A DNA stretch of 64,000 nucleotides from positions 10,828,220 through 10,892,219 of the forward strand of contig NC_135151.1 in NCBI RefSeq assembly GCF_050948215.1, given 5' to 3'. This DNA is from Halictus rubicundus. Taxonomy: Eukaryota > Arthropoda > Insecta > Hymenoptera > Halictidae. Below, in pieces: positions 49,579 to 60,233 of this stretch. The translations under genes were made by a program, and so were the position numbers. Position 1 is the first letter of the stretch; each line of letters starts with the position of its first letter. Under the pieces are notes generated by a model that worked only from the letters and a program-made list of their open reading frames with translations, was not told where the DNA came from and searched no databases.

Positions 49579-49747
49579 CAGTGAATTCTCGGTACATGTC
49601 ATACCCGAGCCGTATTATGTTTACACTCCTCGGCGTCCGAGGCCTCTCGAGCTTCGGGGCCCCTCACGGGGTATACCCAGCGGTAGTGGGGATAACTCCG
49701 CGACGTTTATCATCCAGGCCTTGGCGACATATATAGAGAAATCACTG
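49579..49747. mobile_element. CAGTG-family MITE, GC-rich interior
   Basis: Ends CAGTGAATTCTCGGTACATG and GACATATATAGAGAAATCAC, TA on both sides. The interior contains CCCCTCACGGGGTATACCC, shared with the 41 kb copy (CCCCTCGCGGGGTATACCCC). Confidence 0.82.
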
Positions 49748-49749
49748 TA

Positions 49750-52700
49750 TACGTTAGAGTCGGTACAGAAGTTCCCCGAAGGGTTAACAGCAGGTCTCGA
49801 GCGATCGTACGTCAGCGTTCCTCGGGTTGATCGCCGACTAGAGCGAAAGCCCATCGGCTAATTAATCGACTGTCTCGTATCGCGGCTCTCTCGTGGCGTT
49901 CAATATCATTATTGTTGTCGTGGCGCGATGCTACACCTCCCGACCGCAACGAGACTCGCTCGGTGCTCGCACAAAAGAAATATCGATCGATGAACACTGG
50001 AACACGTGCGGTACGTACAACCGTCTAGAGGAGACCGTACACGTGTATCGTGCATGCGCGCAGCTTTTCGTCCGTCGCGGCATGCACAGGGCACTTGTTA
50101 TGTACAGAAGATGTTCGCTTGTGCTTGATGGAACGGATATAGCGATTGCCAGGGACACTGCCAGACGCCGAACGGTACGACCACGGTAGTGTCAATTAGG
50201 GCGTTCGCCCGAATTCGGCCCGAAAGCGATAAAAACACCCTTGGACTGTCGTACGAGCTGCATAGTATGGCGAAAGAAGTATCGATTCGCGGCTGAATGT
50301 GTGTCTCCGGGCCAAGATTGCCGAGCGAAATGATGTCGAGACTTGCACGACTTGAACGTTAAAAATTAGCTACTGTGATCAATTTTCGTTGACTTCCTTC
50401 TGATTAATTAGCGCTTGTCTTTCTTACAGCACTCTCTGCATTTTATATCCTGCATTTATAAGACTTTTTTTATATACATTTTATAAGACTTTCGTCTCGA
50501 ATTAGCGTCAATGTTAAGGAAGAGATGCGAAATTTGTGTGCACGTTCGTCCGACAGTCGACGTGTTACTAATGTGTTTCTGTTGATGATAAAGTATCTTT
50601 GATTTGGCAACTCGTAGCAAGGGTACCGTTTGCGTCGTTAGTGTCGCCAGGAAGTCACTATACACATTCCATTTACTATACATCGTAATGAAGCCTGCAG
50701 CGGGTGCAGCCAAACGTAGGTTCTGTTCGGATATAGAATGCGATCAAGAGAAAGATTTGTTCTTGCAGACTCCTATCGATCTCCGACGTTCTGGTATTTT
50801 TTTTTCTTTTTTTGTAAAATAAAATGACAACTGTTGGCTTGAACTTTTAGCCGATGGAGAAATAAATACGAAGTTTTCTCGATCATCTTTTATTTTTGAG
50901 TTGTTTAGCCAAAACAGTTGTTCAGCCAACTGTTAACAAACAACAGTTGTACTTTTCACAGTTCTATTGTTTCATAAAAACCGCCGTATTAAATTGTACA
51001 AAATTTGTATCACTTAGCACACTATCTATCGGCAATTATTTCCTAATTTTTTAAAGTCTATGGACACAGATTTTTTAATAGATCCATCAGTAGCAATAGC
51101 AATTCTAATCGCGGACCCATAACTAACGCCTAATAACGTAATCATTTCATTCGGGATTAATGTATAAATTTTCAAGCTCTCGATATAAAACAATTCTTGA
51201 GAATCCTATTAATAAGCAGACAAAGTATTCGTACGCCCACGTTCACGATCATTTTCGCATTCTGTACCAGAGAGATCCTAATTTTGGTAGCGCCCTGCAC
51301 AGTTCTCGGATACAGCGCAAGTAAGTGGACGCTCGTCGCTATCGTTCCGAGCTTCTCCAACGCAGGCGATTTCGCTTATGCTTACTACCTTCAACTTCAA
51401 TAGATCTATATTTATATACGTATATATATAATATATACCTATATAGAATTCATCGATATTATATAGGTACGCGGATAAACTGCTTACGCGATTTATGTAC
51501 AAATTATCACGGTTTCAGGTAGCCGAGAGGGTTATCAGTGTCACCACTGAAAGCGATCCACTGAACGTATCGGTCCGGGATTTTGATTCCCATTCGCGGA
51601 TTAACGGTTTCAATTAGCCGAACACCAGCGTGAATTATTGCTACCTCGTCTCTCGCTTCGACGCGAATCGATCGATCGATGGGCCCCAATTGGTTCGCCC
51701 CGAGTGTGTCTAGACGGTTCCTACAGTCACTAGTTTATCATTAAGGCGAAATTTTATGGCTATGCAATCGTAAGGCGAAGTAGTCGTTTAAATGGTCGAT
51801 GAGAGCGGGGCGAGTCGCGAGCTTCATCGATCGATCGATCCGCCGTCTCGAGACGCAACGACCGAGAGCCCGTATGTCGGCGACTCTGGACCGATACGAA
51901 CCGATCTTTTCGTCTCAGAACAGTGGTTGATTAACGGTTCTTAGCGTTATTATTTATACAGCGCGGCGAAACACGGAAACTCCTCATCCTCCTCCCCTTC
52001 GTAGAGCGAATTCGTTTCCCTCCCACGTGTCGCTATTTATTCGTGTGCAGCTGAGTCACCTGATTCGCGGCGGATCTTTTCATCAACCGTCCACCGTACG
52101 AGACAACAGATTCTCGCAAAAAGTCACGCTGCCTCGAGTAGAACGTAACTTCTTATTCTTCTTATTTTTATTGCCCTGTTCGCGTCGCGTCGGGCTCGTC
52201 GGGAAGTTTTTTGAACAGACCCGAAGTCGACACTTCTAACGTAGAAAATTCTCTTTCCTCGGAGCAAATTATAATATCAATGGTAACGCGGCCCCGACGA
52301 GCACCATTGCGAAAGTGGTGAATATTAGTCGATTAATTAAACTACGCTCGGTGCGAAACATCGAAATTAGTCACAGCTGCGGCTTACTGTGTTTCGCACA
52401 TTCTTGCGAGCTATTACTAAACTGCGATTTTATGTACAATTCAAAAGGAAATGTGCGAAATTCAATAAAATCGCGGCTGCATCGAGCTGTTTGTCCCGAG
52501 CTTGATAGCGTCGTTCGGAGATCAAATAGATTCGATCCTTCGTTCCAGTCTGCATAAATATTATATTTCATCAGTCGATTGATCAATGGCTGTGTATCAG
52601 CTCGAATGACTTTTGCTCGAATCGTTTCCTTATACAGCAGACGATTTCACGAGGTCGAAGGTTTCGAGTCGGGCGATTTTCACTTCGTGCATTTCATTTT

Positions 52701-54224
52701 TTTTCTTCTTCTTTTTTTTTTTTGTTTCGTTCCTCGCCCGTGTTCATCGATGAAACGGAAATGATCCACCGAGACGGTGCTTTCGCGAGAAGTGAAACTC
52801 AACGATACACTCTGAAAACACGTTTACGCGGTGTATTGGTTCTCCGAACTTGCGGCCGAGATGAACGCGAGTGATTCCTTTCTTCTTCGCATATCTCTTT
52901 TTTTTTTCTCTCTCGATATTCGTTTTCGCCTTCCTCGCTCGAAGGAGCACGCAATGAAACTTAAAATTTTTCGATTTTTTTATTTTTTTAAAGAGTGGGG
53001 TGGACCGCCTACTCTCTCACTAGCGTATGCGCACGATTTAGAATTATCTTTGCTAATTATTAATTAGTTAAATATCACAATCTATGATAAGAAGTTCGTG
53101 TGTACGTGTATGTTTGCGTGTGTATATGTAGATGTATATATGTATGAATAGTATGTATATGTACAGATACATATGCCACCAGTCGCGGCACGCTGGAAAA
53201 AAAAACAGACGGCGCGCGACGAAAATTAAGATTGAAATTGTTACAAAAATAAATAATCGTCTCGGAGGAGAGAGTGTGTATCTGTGTGTACAATAAGTTC
53301 ATATGCAGAGTGCCCTTGAACCGTACGCTTATAGAATAGGCTAATAAAATTTACTAATAACAACGAGGAAGCTCGGAAAACATGGATCGGCAAACTAATC
53401 GTTCGCGAAACACTATATTTTCCCCATTCACAAACTTCTCGTTCTCGAAAACGGGACTCGAACAATCATAGTCTCTATTATTACAAACACGAAAGCCAAG
53501 ATCCGGTCGTTATACAAAATTTATAGTTTCAATAATCGAAGACGTGTGCAATAAATTCAATGAAGCTTTTAAACTCCTCAACATTTACAATTATAATAGT
53601 AAATTACCTAGGTTAAATTAAATCACAATTCCGCGTCTCTGATCGAAGTCTATCTCTACAGCGGACGCTTTTTAATTGATTACTATTCGTTATTAATTTA
53701 CTAAATTAGCGGAAGTCGTTTTTCGCTTCGAACGAAACCCCGTTTAATTACGAAATGTGATTTTATAAAACGACGAGTTTCCAATCCATGCTCTTTTCGA
53801 GGATTTTCTACTCTCTCCGACGAGTACCAGAAACAGTTTGCCGCTCGCAGTTCAAAGGCACGCCGCACGCTGAGGGACAGTTAACTGCTAATTAATATCG
53901 CCCGTTATATCCCGGCGAAACAATGCCTGTGCAATTTTGAGAGCTCTCGGAGAGACACGAATGGAGCACGGTTAATCCTAAAAGAAAAACGAGAAAACTA
54001 AATCGTCGTGGCACGGAAAATCATCGATCGCTAAACACTTCGAACTCCTGAACAACAATGTACACGTGGCGAACAGAAGCGGAGAGAACCGTGGAGAAAA
54101 AATAACGACGGTGCGCATCGATTGTATGCGGCTATTTATAATATATTTATATATGTATACGTAAAAATATTGAAGAGATCGTTGATCGATAAAAAAAATA
54201 TATGTATATGTGTATGTATACTAT
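49750..54224. other. Gene-poor stretch with CpG-rich patches
   Basis: Patches at 49.75-50.2 kb and 51.6-52.1 kb are CpG-rich with CGATCGATCG runs. A minus-strand frame near 51.0-51.18 kb (NEMITLLGVSYGSAIRIAIA) is protein-like but ends quickly. Microsatellites at 51.42 and 53.1 kb. Confidence 0.35.
53094..53170 (+). repeat. GTGTATATGTA-type degenerate microsatellite
   Basis: Alternating GTGT/TATA/GTAT tract of about 75 bp. A similar tract is at 54195-54225. Confidence 0.75.
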
Positions 54225-54475
54225 GATTACGCGCAATGCACTCGCCTCCGAGCTATTCGTGGATGCAAATATTTGTGATCTACTTTTCGCAAATACCGTA
54301 TCATCCTTGTTGACGAGGACCTCATCATCGTGCCTAAATCTATGCATCATTCGCCTCCTACGAACCTAACGTCATCATGGCCCTTATAATTTCGCTTATA
54401 ATTTTAACAAGCTGAACCTAGTAGCATTGAAGCTCTTAAATTTTAACGTACATTTTTTCATCTCAAAACCCAGTT
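54225..54475 (-). other. Left member of a divergent homologous pair, probable coding remnant
   Basis: On the minus strand a frame from ATG 54350 gives MMHRFRHDDEVLVNKDD, TVFAKSRSQIFASTNSSEAS, ALR. It then meets a possible donor (TTGCGC|GTAATC) before low-complexity sequence. It aligns in frame with the plus-strand segment at 55690-55792. Several aligned Ser/Asn codons (TCC/TCT, AAT/AAC, AGC/AGT, TCG/TCA) differ only at the third position, as expected of protein-coding divergence. Nucleotide similarity also extends upstream (TTCATCTCAAAACC and TCCTGCCTT are shared). Protein family unknown. Confidence 0.4.
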
Positions 54476-54605
54476 ATGCTAGATCTGCTGTAACAGTACG
54501 TTGTAACGGACAACTTCCTAAGGCAGGACAACAGTTGCTTCCTAAAGGAAGAAGTCCAACCTAGTGATACACAATGAGAAGATCTTTCCCAAATACTGAA
54601 CCAAA

Positions 54606-54727
54606 GGGACCGAGCTTAGAGGCATCTTCTTCCACAGATCCTAATCCAACAGCTGTTTCACTTGACCTCGTAAAATCCTTCACTTAGCGGTGCTTTTGTG
54701 GCTGTGAATTGTGAATGATTTCGAGGG
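54606..54727 (-). other. Short protein-like open frame near the left member
   Basis: Minus-strand frame of about 40 codons containing SSETAVGLGSVEEDASKLGP and FGSVFGKDLLIVYH, bounded by TAA and TAG. It is on the same strand as, and upstream of, the left member of the pair, so it could be another exon of the same unit. It is short enough to be chance. Confidence 0.2.
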
Positions 54728-54827
54728 GGACAATATTACAGTAGAATTAGCGATCCCCATCGAAAATAGAGAGCGAAAATACATTGCAGAATAATTGAAA
54801 ATTGGAAATGTAATAAATTGCTACATA

Positions 54828-55016
54828 GACTGCGGATCTTTATGCATTTATAACAAAATTGAGTAGGTAAAATTTGAAATTATAGAAATTATTTGAAATT
54901 TCAATATACTATTTCTAATCTATTAAAATTAGCAGGTGAAGAAATAGCATTCCACTTGGTTTCTATTTCTTGTAATCGATGCAGACAATTTTTATTTTGC
55001 ATAAAGATCCACAGTC
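54828..55016. mobile_element. GACTGCGG-family MITE, complete copy
   Basis: Termini GACTGCGGATCTTTATGCA and TGCATAAAGATCCACAGTC are nearly perfect over 19 bp, with TA at 54826-54827 and 55017-55018. The right arm continues AAAATAAAAATTGTCTGCAT when read inward. It is the best reference copy of a family with about fifteen recognisable termini in the window. Confidence 0.9.
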
Positions 55017-55025
55017 TAGAATAGA

Positions 55026-55535
55026 TACGTCGGAGGAGCAGAGAACCCTATAGCTGCACTGGAGGATAAAATTGTGAAGCTAGTGGCCACGACAAAGACT
55101 ACCGAACAGTCAATCTGTGCTTGTACGAATGCGGGCATAAAATGCTTTTATACAAATTATTATTATGAGCAAAGCTGGAATACTTCCACAGAAGGCAAGT
55201 TCTGTTCCATCAACGATCTCTCTCCAAGTTCTAACATGGAGAGTAAAGGTATTCGCATTCTCCGTGTTGATTTAAGTTCACCCGGTGTATACAAGCACAC
55301 CTTCCAAGTATCAGGTGGAAAGATAACAACGCTAGTACCCCCTGCCATTAGTTCCAGTTTTGACACCAGCTTCTTGTGTAATGGACACACAAGAGAACTG
55401 TATCCATCAATTTCATTTGTATCAGGTCGTTGCATATGTCCGACTTCAGAATACAAAGTGTTTCAATCAAGAAATACTATAATCAATCTACAAGTTAATC
55501 ATATGTCGTTTGAAGGTACAAAGCTGATCTTTTAA
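55026..55535 (+). CDS. Open frame of about 170 codons between the pair (uncertain)
   Basis: The plus-strand frame opens just after the GACTGCGG MITE, right of a TAG at about 55017-55019, and ends at a TAA at 55533-55535. It reads GGAENPIAALEDKIVKLV... and later SPGVYKHTFQVSGGKITTLV. The opposite strand is also open over 55163-55456 (KLELMAGGTSVVIFPPDTWK), so strand is uncertain. Its 3' part (55438-55545) has a diverged relative at 27075-27215. It could belong with the right member of the pair. No family recognised. Confidence 0.25.
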   Translation, partial: YVGGAENPIAALEDKIVKLVATTKTTEQSICACTNAGIKCFYTNYYYEQSWNTSTEGKFCSINDLSPSSNMESKGIRILRVDLSSPGVYKHTFQVSGGKITTLVPPAISSSFDTSFLCNGHTRELYPSISFVSGRCICPTSEYKVFQSRNTIINLQVNHMSFEGTKLIF

Positions 55536-55555
55536 GTCCTGCCTTTAATTTGAAT

Positions 55556-55800
55556 TAAAACAGGTTTTGAGATGAATCTGAGCTTCTCTTCAAATGTGTC
55601 CAAGAATCTTTCAACGACGATTGAGATGTGAAATACGTAAGTTTAAAAAGATGTCACCATGATGCTAGATGTATAGGGTATAAATGATGCGTATGGAGAT
55701 AATGTGGTTCTCGCGAAGAAGGTTGATGCGGTATTCGCGAACAGAGAGACAAAATTACTTGTATCTATGAACAGTTCAGAGCCAGGCACATTGCATACGT
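55556..55800 (+). other. Right member of a divergent homologous pair, probable coding remnant
   Basis: The plus-strand frame around 55690-55792 reads NDAYGDNVVLAKKVDAVF, ANRETKLLVSMNSSEPGTL, matching the left member at about half its positions with one extra codon. A possible donor CATAC|GTATTT sits at the equivalent place. The upstream part begins GGTTTTGAGATGAATCTG, matching the left member in reverse complement. It may be an exon of a gene, a pseudogene, or an arm of an old transposon. Confidence 0.4.
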
Positions 55801-57232
55801 ATTTACAGGCAAGACCTTCCGTTCGTAGACCGAAACATGAAGCACGAGTTCAAAGGACTATACCTCGGTCCAGGAGAACGCGATGGAAACAACGAACGTG
55901 CATTTTTATTCAGTATGATCAATTAATATTTACCACTAATACTCCAAACTATCTTTCAAAGGGCAAACTTGCATTCTTTAGAATATCTACTTTAAGATAG
56001 CCTTTTCTCACAACGACAAAGATACCTTGAGTCGCAAACAAATAAAATGAGTCGAGTACCCCTAGAAAACTCTCGTTAGACGAATCTGGTTTAATGAATT
56101 GAACCCGAGACGCACTCAAACGAAACTCAAACGTACATAACATTTTTATCTACATTCTTCGAGTAGCCGACGGAACCAAAAATTTGATTAAAAATTACTC
56201 TAAATCGTCCCGCAGCGTCTACATCATTAATTTCCCTTTCGAAGCTGATACTTCTTGTTAACAGATTAAAATGTGTTATTCGATTCGCCATAGCAGATCT
56301 TTCCGCGATTATATAAAAATAGCTGCACGCTCGTAGGATCCATCCTGGTCTTGTGCGCTCAGTATATCCCTTGGCCTGTCTCCGTTCCGTCAATCGGTCT
56401 GTCGCGACTCTGTTCGACTAAATTGGGCTATTTACACGACGGTACCCCCTATGGTTCTTTGTTATCTCTATTTACAATAAAAGTTAATGGTGTACGCGCG
56501 TCTCGAAAATGCACTCGACGGCGTCGTCAAGCGTACACTAGCAACGCTGCTATTGCGAGTCGTCGACGTACTGTACATACACGAATTCATTGAACCGCGG
56601 TCGCACCGAATGAATGCCATGGAATTCAATATCCTTCCGACCTATCGTCCCTTCCGAACGAAAAACCTCTCCCGACTCGCAGACAAATATTTCAAACGCT
56701 AGCCTCCCTGTCCCGGACGAGACTGCGGGATCAAATGCAACTAGAGCCGAACCTATCCCGAGAAGAGAAACCATACGTCGACGGTGACGACGCAATAAGG
56801 TACAAGTCCATCCAGCAAACGTACGATTCGTAACCTCGAACGGTTTACCACTCGATTATGCCCTTACCGACGACCGTATCATCCCTTCGACTCAAGGTCA
56901 GAGCGAAATACCAAAACAACCGTCAGACTTGCTTAGGAACTAAATTTGTGATCACTGTTGGCTTTGCTCCACAGCGTATAGTTTCCCAACCTTTTTTTCC
57001 CCACAGCCTCTTTTCAGTTTTTTCTTTTTTTTTTGTTCTTGTTTTTGTGTTTCGATTAGAATGATAAAGAATGACTCTAGAAACTAAAATTTGAACGCCT
57101 CTACGGCGCGTGAGAATTCGCTGGTTCGCTGGCGCAAAATCAAAATATCGTCAAGTTTATTATCAACAGATATATAGTCCTGCTCGGCGCGAAATGGATC
57201 GATAACAGAGATGTTCGTCGCGCAACCAGACG

Positions 57233-57233
<1 letters not shown>

Positions 57234-57261
<28 letters not shown>
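57234..57261 (+). repeat. (GTC)n trinucleotide run
   Basis: CGTCGTCGTCGTCGTCGTCG-type run of about 9 units in the probable ataxin-7 3' UTR (transcribed as GAC repeats). Confidence 0.85.
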
Positions 57262-57265
<4 letters not shown>

Positions 57266-57478
57266 TGTGTTTCGCTCTGACGTTAAGTCGAAAACGAATG
57301 ACGGATGATACTCTGCTGATGATTTTGGTTAAAAAAAAAAGAGAGAAAAAAAAACAGAAAAATATTCTGCGTCGCGAAAATGAATTTGTCAGTCGGTAGC
57401 CTAAGCTACTTGATGATGTAATACTCTGAGAGGGTACGCCATTAGTCGCGGCACTCGACTTTCGCACGGTAAGAAATA

Positions 57479-57808
57479 CAGGGTGGCGCAAAACACGTGG
57501 TACAGACCGAAATCTAATCGGGCAATTGATTCGTTAAAAAGAATAAATAATTCATTAATTCGTTAATTCTAGTTGATTACTCGTTCGTGGATCGCGAATT
57601 CGTCGCCCTCGGATGGCGAATTGTCCGGCGCGTTACTAATAGAACGTTCATTACCGCTACGGATTGATGTTGGTCGCCGCCAACACACATCAATTAAATA
57701 ATACAATTCTAATCCTTAAGAAAACGATAAATATTAAATTAATAAATCATTGATTCACGAGAGCGGATCGCGTTCGTCGGGGCGGACCACGAATTCTGGA
57801 ACACCCTG
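57479..57808. mobile_element. TA-type MITE with CAGGGTGGCGCAAAAC end
   Basis: The left terminus CAGGGTGGCGCAAAACACG pairs imperfectly with the right terminus (complement CAGGGTGTTCCAGAATTCG, both followed by GTGG). Left flank TA, right flank TT. It is related only in its first seven bases to the foldback family. It lies in the probable ataxin-7 3' UTR. Confidence 0.7.
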
Positions 57809-58494
57809 TTGCAACGAGTAGCATCATTGATACAAGATGCCAGTCATTCAAGGATAACGACACGTCGTTTCCGCGCGACGCGACGTTCGCTACAGAATCG
57901 CGCGTCGACAGGAGAACCCGAGGAATGTTTTGCAATAAAACGCGAACTCGAAGGATTGGCTTCGCGAGCAACAAAACTCGCCAACGAACAACAAAAAATT
58001 CATTCACAATAAATCAGGAAAATCAACATTCCCTTCGCGGAAACCTAATGATTCGTTTCTAGTTTTCCAAACGGCGCGTCCAAAACGAATAGTACGCGCG
58101 CGAGAAATGTGGCCGCGGAAACGATCGATGATCGTGTCGCGGTTGTCGATCCGACGCAAAACGTCGACGTATGTTGCTGTACGTAGAGACAGTTTCACGG
58201 ACGACACGTGCGTAAGAAGAACATCTAGCTCTGGTCTCGGGGCGTAATTTCATGCAGCGAACGATTCCACGATTCCAAAAAAGACATTAGCCGGCGCATT
58301 CCCACCGTGCGCATGCTGACATCAATGTTTTCACCCCGTAACATCAAGACTTGCCCCAATCTCGACAGGCTTCGGACCTAGCTGCTCGACGGCGGCGAGG
58401 ACGACCATGTAAAATAGGATGTCGAACGTAACAGGAGGTAGAGATAAACGCCCAGGGCGCACGGTCCTCAGCCTGGAGTGGGTGGGGTCTTATG

Positions 58495-59250
58495 TCAGTG
58501 AATATTAAAGTTGTACTGCTTACGGCTGGACGAGATACGGAGCCACCGGCTGACCGCCAGTGGCTCCGGGTGACAGTTCGACCAAGATATGTCCCCGAAA
58601 TGGGGATAGGGTGAGGACGCTGTCGTAGCCTCGACCTGTATCGCCGTAGACAAGTCCTGTTGGTAATCGAGTTTGGTCCTCTTCGGTTGTCGTTGGTTCA
58701 CGGGGCTCAGGTGCGTCGCGTGGTTCAGTCTCTTGCCATTGATCTGAGGCGGGTGCTGTTGCTGTTCCAGCTGTTCCAGCTGTTCCAACTGCTCCAGCTG
58801 TTCCATAGGCTCGAATATCAGGCTCGGCATCGAGGCTTGTACCTGGTAACTCCTAGACAACGGCGAGTGAACGATATTGTTCGAGCGTGGTAACTGGACA
58901 ACCAACTGCGACTTATCCTTGTAGACCGGCGAGTAGATGGTCGTCGCAGCTTCCGGATCGATCTCGACCGGCGTCTCAGCCTCCAGAACGGTCGTGACCA
59001 ATGGTGGCTGTGTGCAAGTAGCTGGCAGTGTTGCTGGCACAACCGGTATCGCCGGGGACGTTGTGCTTGGTATCAGCGTGGCAACGGACGACGGGGATTC
59101 CTCGTTGGTAGCCGGCAACGGCGAGAGCGACGGCAGAACCACCGATATCGGGCCCATCAACGAACTAGACTGCGAGGAACCGGTCGAGTTCACTATCGAC
59201 GATTCCAGGCTCCTCAGCTCCTCGTTGGCGAAGTCCTCTTCGAGCTTAGT
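58495..59250 (-). CDS. Atxn7: Ataxin-7 orthologue, terminal coding exon
   Basis: The acceptor is TTCTCTTTTTTAG|ACT (AG at 59252-59251). The reading frame then runs 251 codons to TGA at 58495-58497. It opens with an acidic, probably helical segment (TKLEEDFANEELRSLESS), followed by a long Ser/Thr/Pro/Val-rich, probably disordered tract. A Leu-Glu-Gln repeat comes next (residues about 149-165, 58756-58808), then a second basic NLS-like motif QPKRTKLD, and the protein ends in KQYNFNIH. A disordered Ser-rich tail with Gln-rich patches is typical of ataxin-7 C-termini. The exon is GC-rich compared with surrounding sequence, as expected for a coding exon here. Linkage to the SCA7 exon is inferred from strand, splice phase and composition, since residue-level homology of this tail cannot be checked here. 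Confidence 0.75.
   Translation of the reverse strand, partial: TKLEEDFANEELRSLESSIVNSTGSSQSSSLMGPISVVLPSLSPLPATNEESPSSVATLIPSTTSPAIPVVPATLPATCTQPPLVTTVLEAETPVEIDPEAATTIYSPVYKDKSQLVVQLPRSNNIVHSPLSRSYQVQASMPSLIFEPMEQLEQLEQLEQLEQQQHPPQINGKRLNHATHLSPVNQRQPKRTKLDYQQDLSTAIQVEATTASSPYPHFGDISWSNCHPEPLAVSRWLRISSSRKQYNFNIH
58756..58808 (-). repeat. In-frame Leu-Glu-Gln coding repeat in ataxin-7 tail
   Basis: A 9 bp unit (CTGTTCCAG on the plus strand) and close variants are repeated, giving M-E-Q-(L-E-Q)n followed by three Gln. The units are nearly identical at the nucleotide level, so the tract is probably length-variable between individuals. Human ataxin-7 carries its polyQ tract at the N-terminus, so this is a different position and a mixed repeat. 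Confidence 0.85.
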
Positions 59251-59301
59251 CTAAAAAAGAGAATCGTTGGCGACTCGCAATAAAAATTGTAGAGCCCTTA
59301 C

Positions 59302-59394
59302 GAGGTGTTGGCGTTTAACTGCCCAAAAGAAACCATGCCTTACAGGTTTAGTGGAGCCATGCGGGGCCAGACACCGATAAAGCAAATCAACAGC
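59302..59394 (-). CDS. Atxn7: Ataxin-7 orthologue, internal 31-codon exon
   Basis: This 93 nt exon lies between a strong acceptor (pyrimidine-rich tract ending TTATTGCAG, AG at 59395-59396) and a CTC|GTAAGG donor (GT at 59301-59300). It is exactly 31 codons and phase 0 on both sides, matching the phase 0 donor of the SCA7 exon and the phase 0 acceptor of the terminal exon. The peptide contains APHGSTKPVRHGFFWAVKRQ. This loosely resembles the short conserved C-terminal block of animal ataxin-7 proteins, a small G-S-R-x-I-x-x-G segment followed by aromatic and basic residues. Further small exons may lie in the long intron upstream. If the downstream 51 nt intron is retained, the frame stays open through it and stops at the TAG of its acceptor, so a shorter isoform is possible. 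Confidence 0.65.
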
Positions 59395-59703
59395 CTGCAA
59401 TAACAAAAACAGAAAACAGGTATCAACCGACACCCTTCTTGTTCGATCTGCTGTCGCAGCTGACTCGTCTGGCTCGATCGATCCATGTTCGTCAGCGACG
59501 CTTGTCTAACATACTTTTCATTCTTTTGTTTTTCTTTTCTTTTCGTTTTCAATTTTTCAGCTTTACGCAGGAGGCTTTCTAGCCTCCATGTTCCGTCCAG
59601 CGCGTCTTAAGAGATCTACGAAAACTAAGAAGGATATCTAAATAGGGTATTGACTGATACCTGATGGCTAGACTACAAATCTTTATTCATAGCTTCTTCA
59701 CTA

Positions 59704-60233
59704 GACTCTGGATGTTTATGCATAACCATTGGGTCCCAGACAGACATTCGCGTCATGATTAGGTGATCTCAAAAATGGATTTTTCAATTTGCATATTTTA
59801 CGTACGTATATTTCTCTATTAATAATAAAAAATATAATAATATACATGTAGACGTTGATATACGTTTGTAAGAACCGTTCCAAATATGTAAACTGTAGAA
59901 AGTCAAAGCTAGCCTAAGAAATTATAAAAAATTGTAAAAGTACGAATATGCTCCCGTCACATCTTGCGATGTTGAGAGGCCATTTTCCGCATATAAGTCA
60001 ATTTTATCTGATAACGTCCTTGACCGTTGGAAACGAAGAAAATATTATTGTTGCGCGTTGTGATGCAAATTACAAATAGTGATAAATATTATACAACTAT
60101 TCTGTATCATGTAATACTGTATCCTATGGCGTTATATTGTACTATTGTCAATAAACTTTGTTTATACTTTACATACTTTTTGTATATATCTTGTATATTC
60201 CGACATATAAAATTTGCGTAAACATCCGCAGTC
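59704..60233. mobile_element. GACTGCGG-family element, 530 bp
   Basis: Left end GACTCTGGATGTTTATGCA and right end GCGTAAACATCCGCAGTC, both with TA outside. It is longer than the MITE copies, AT-rich, with no open frame of note. It lies in the ataxin-7 intron. Confidence 0.7.

Larger units (their letters stand above)
57156..58494 (-). other. Probable 3' UTR of the ataxin-7 gene with candidate poly(A) signal
   Basis: Immediately downstream of the stop codon no minus-strand coding signal is seen. The first AATAAA I find on the minus strand is at 57156-57161 (TTTATT on plus), which would give a 3' UTR of about 1.3 kb. This stretch contains a TA-type miniature transposon (57479-57808) and a (GTC)n run (57234-57260). 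The true cleavage site needs RNA evidence. Confidence 0.35.
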
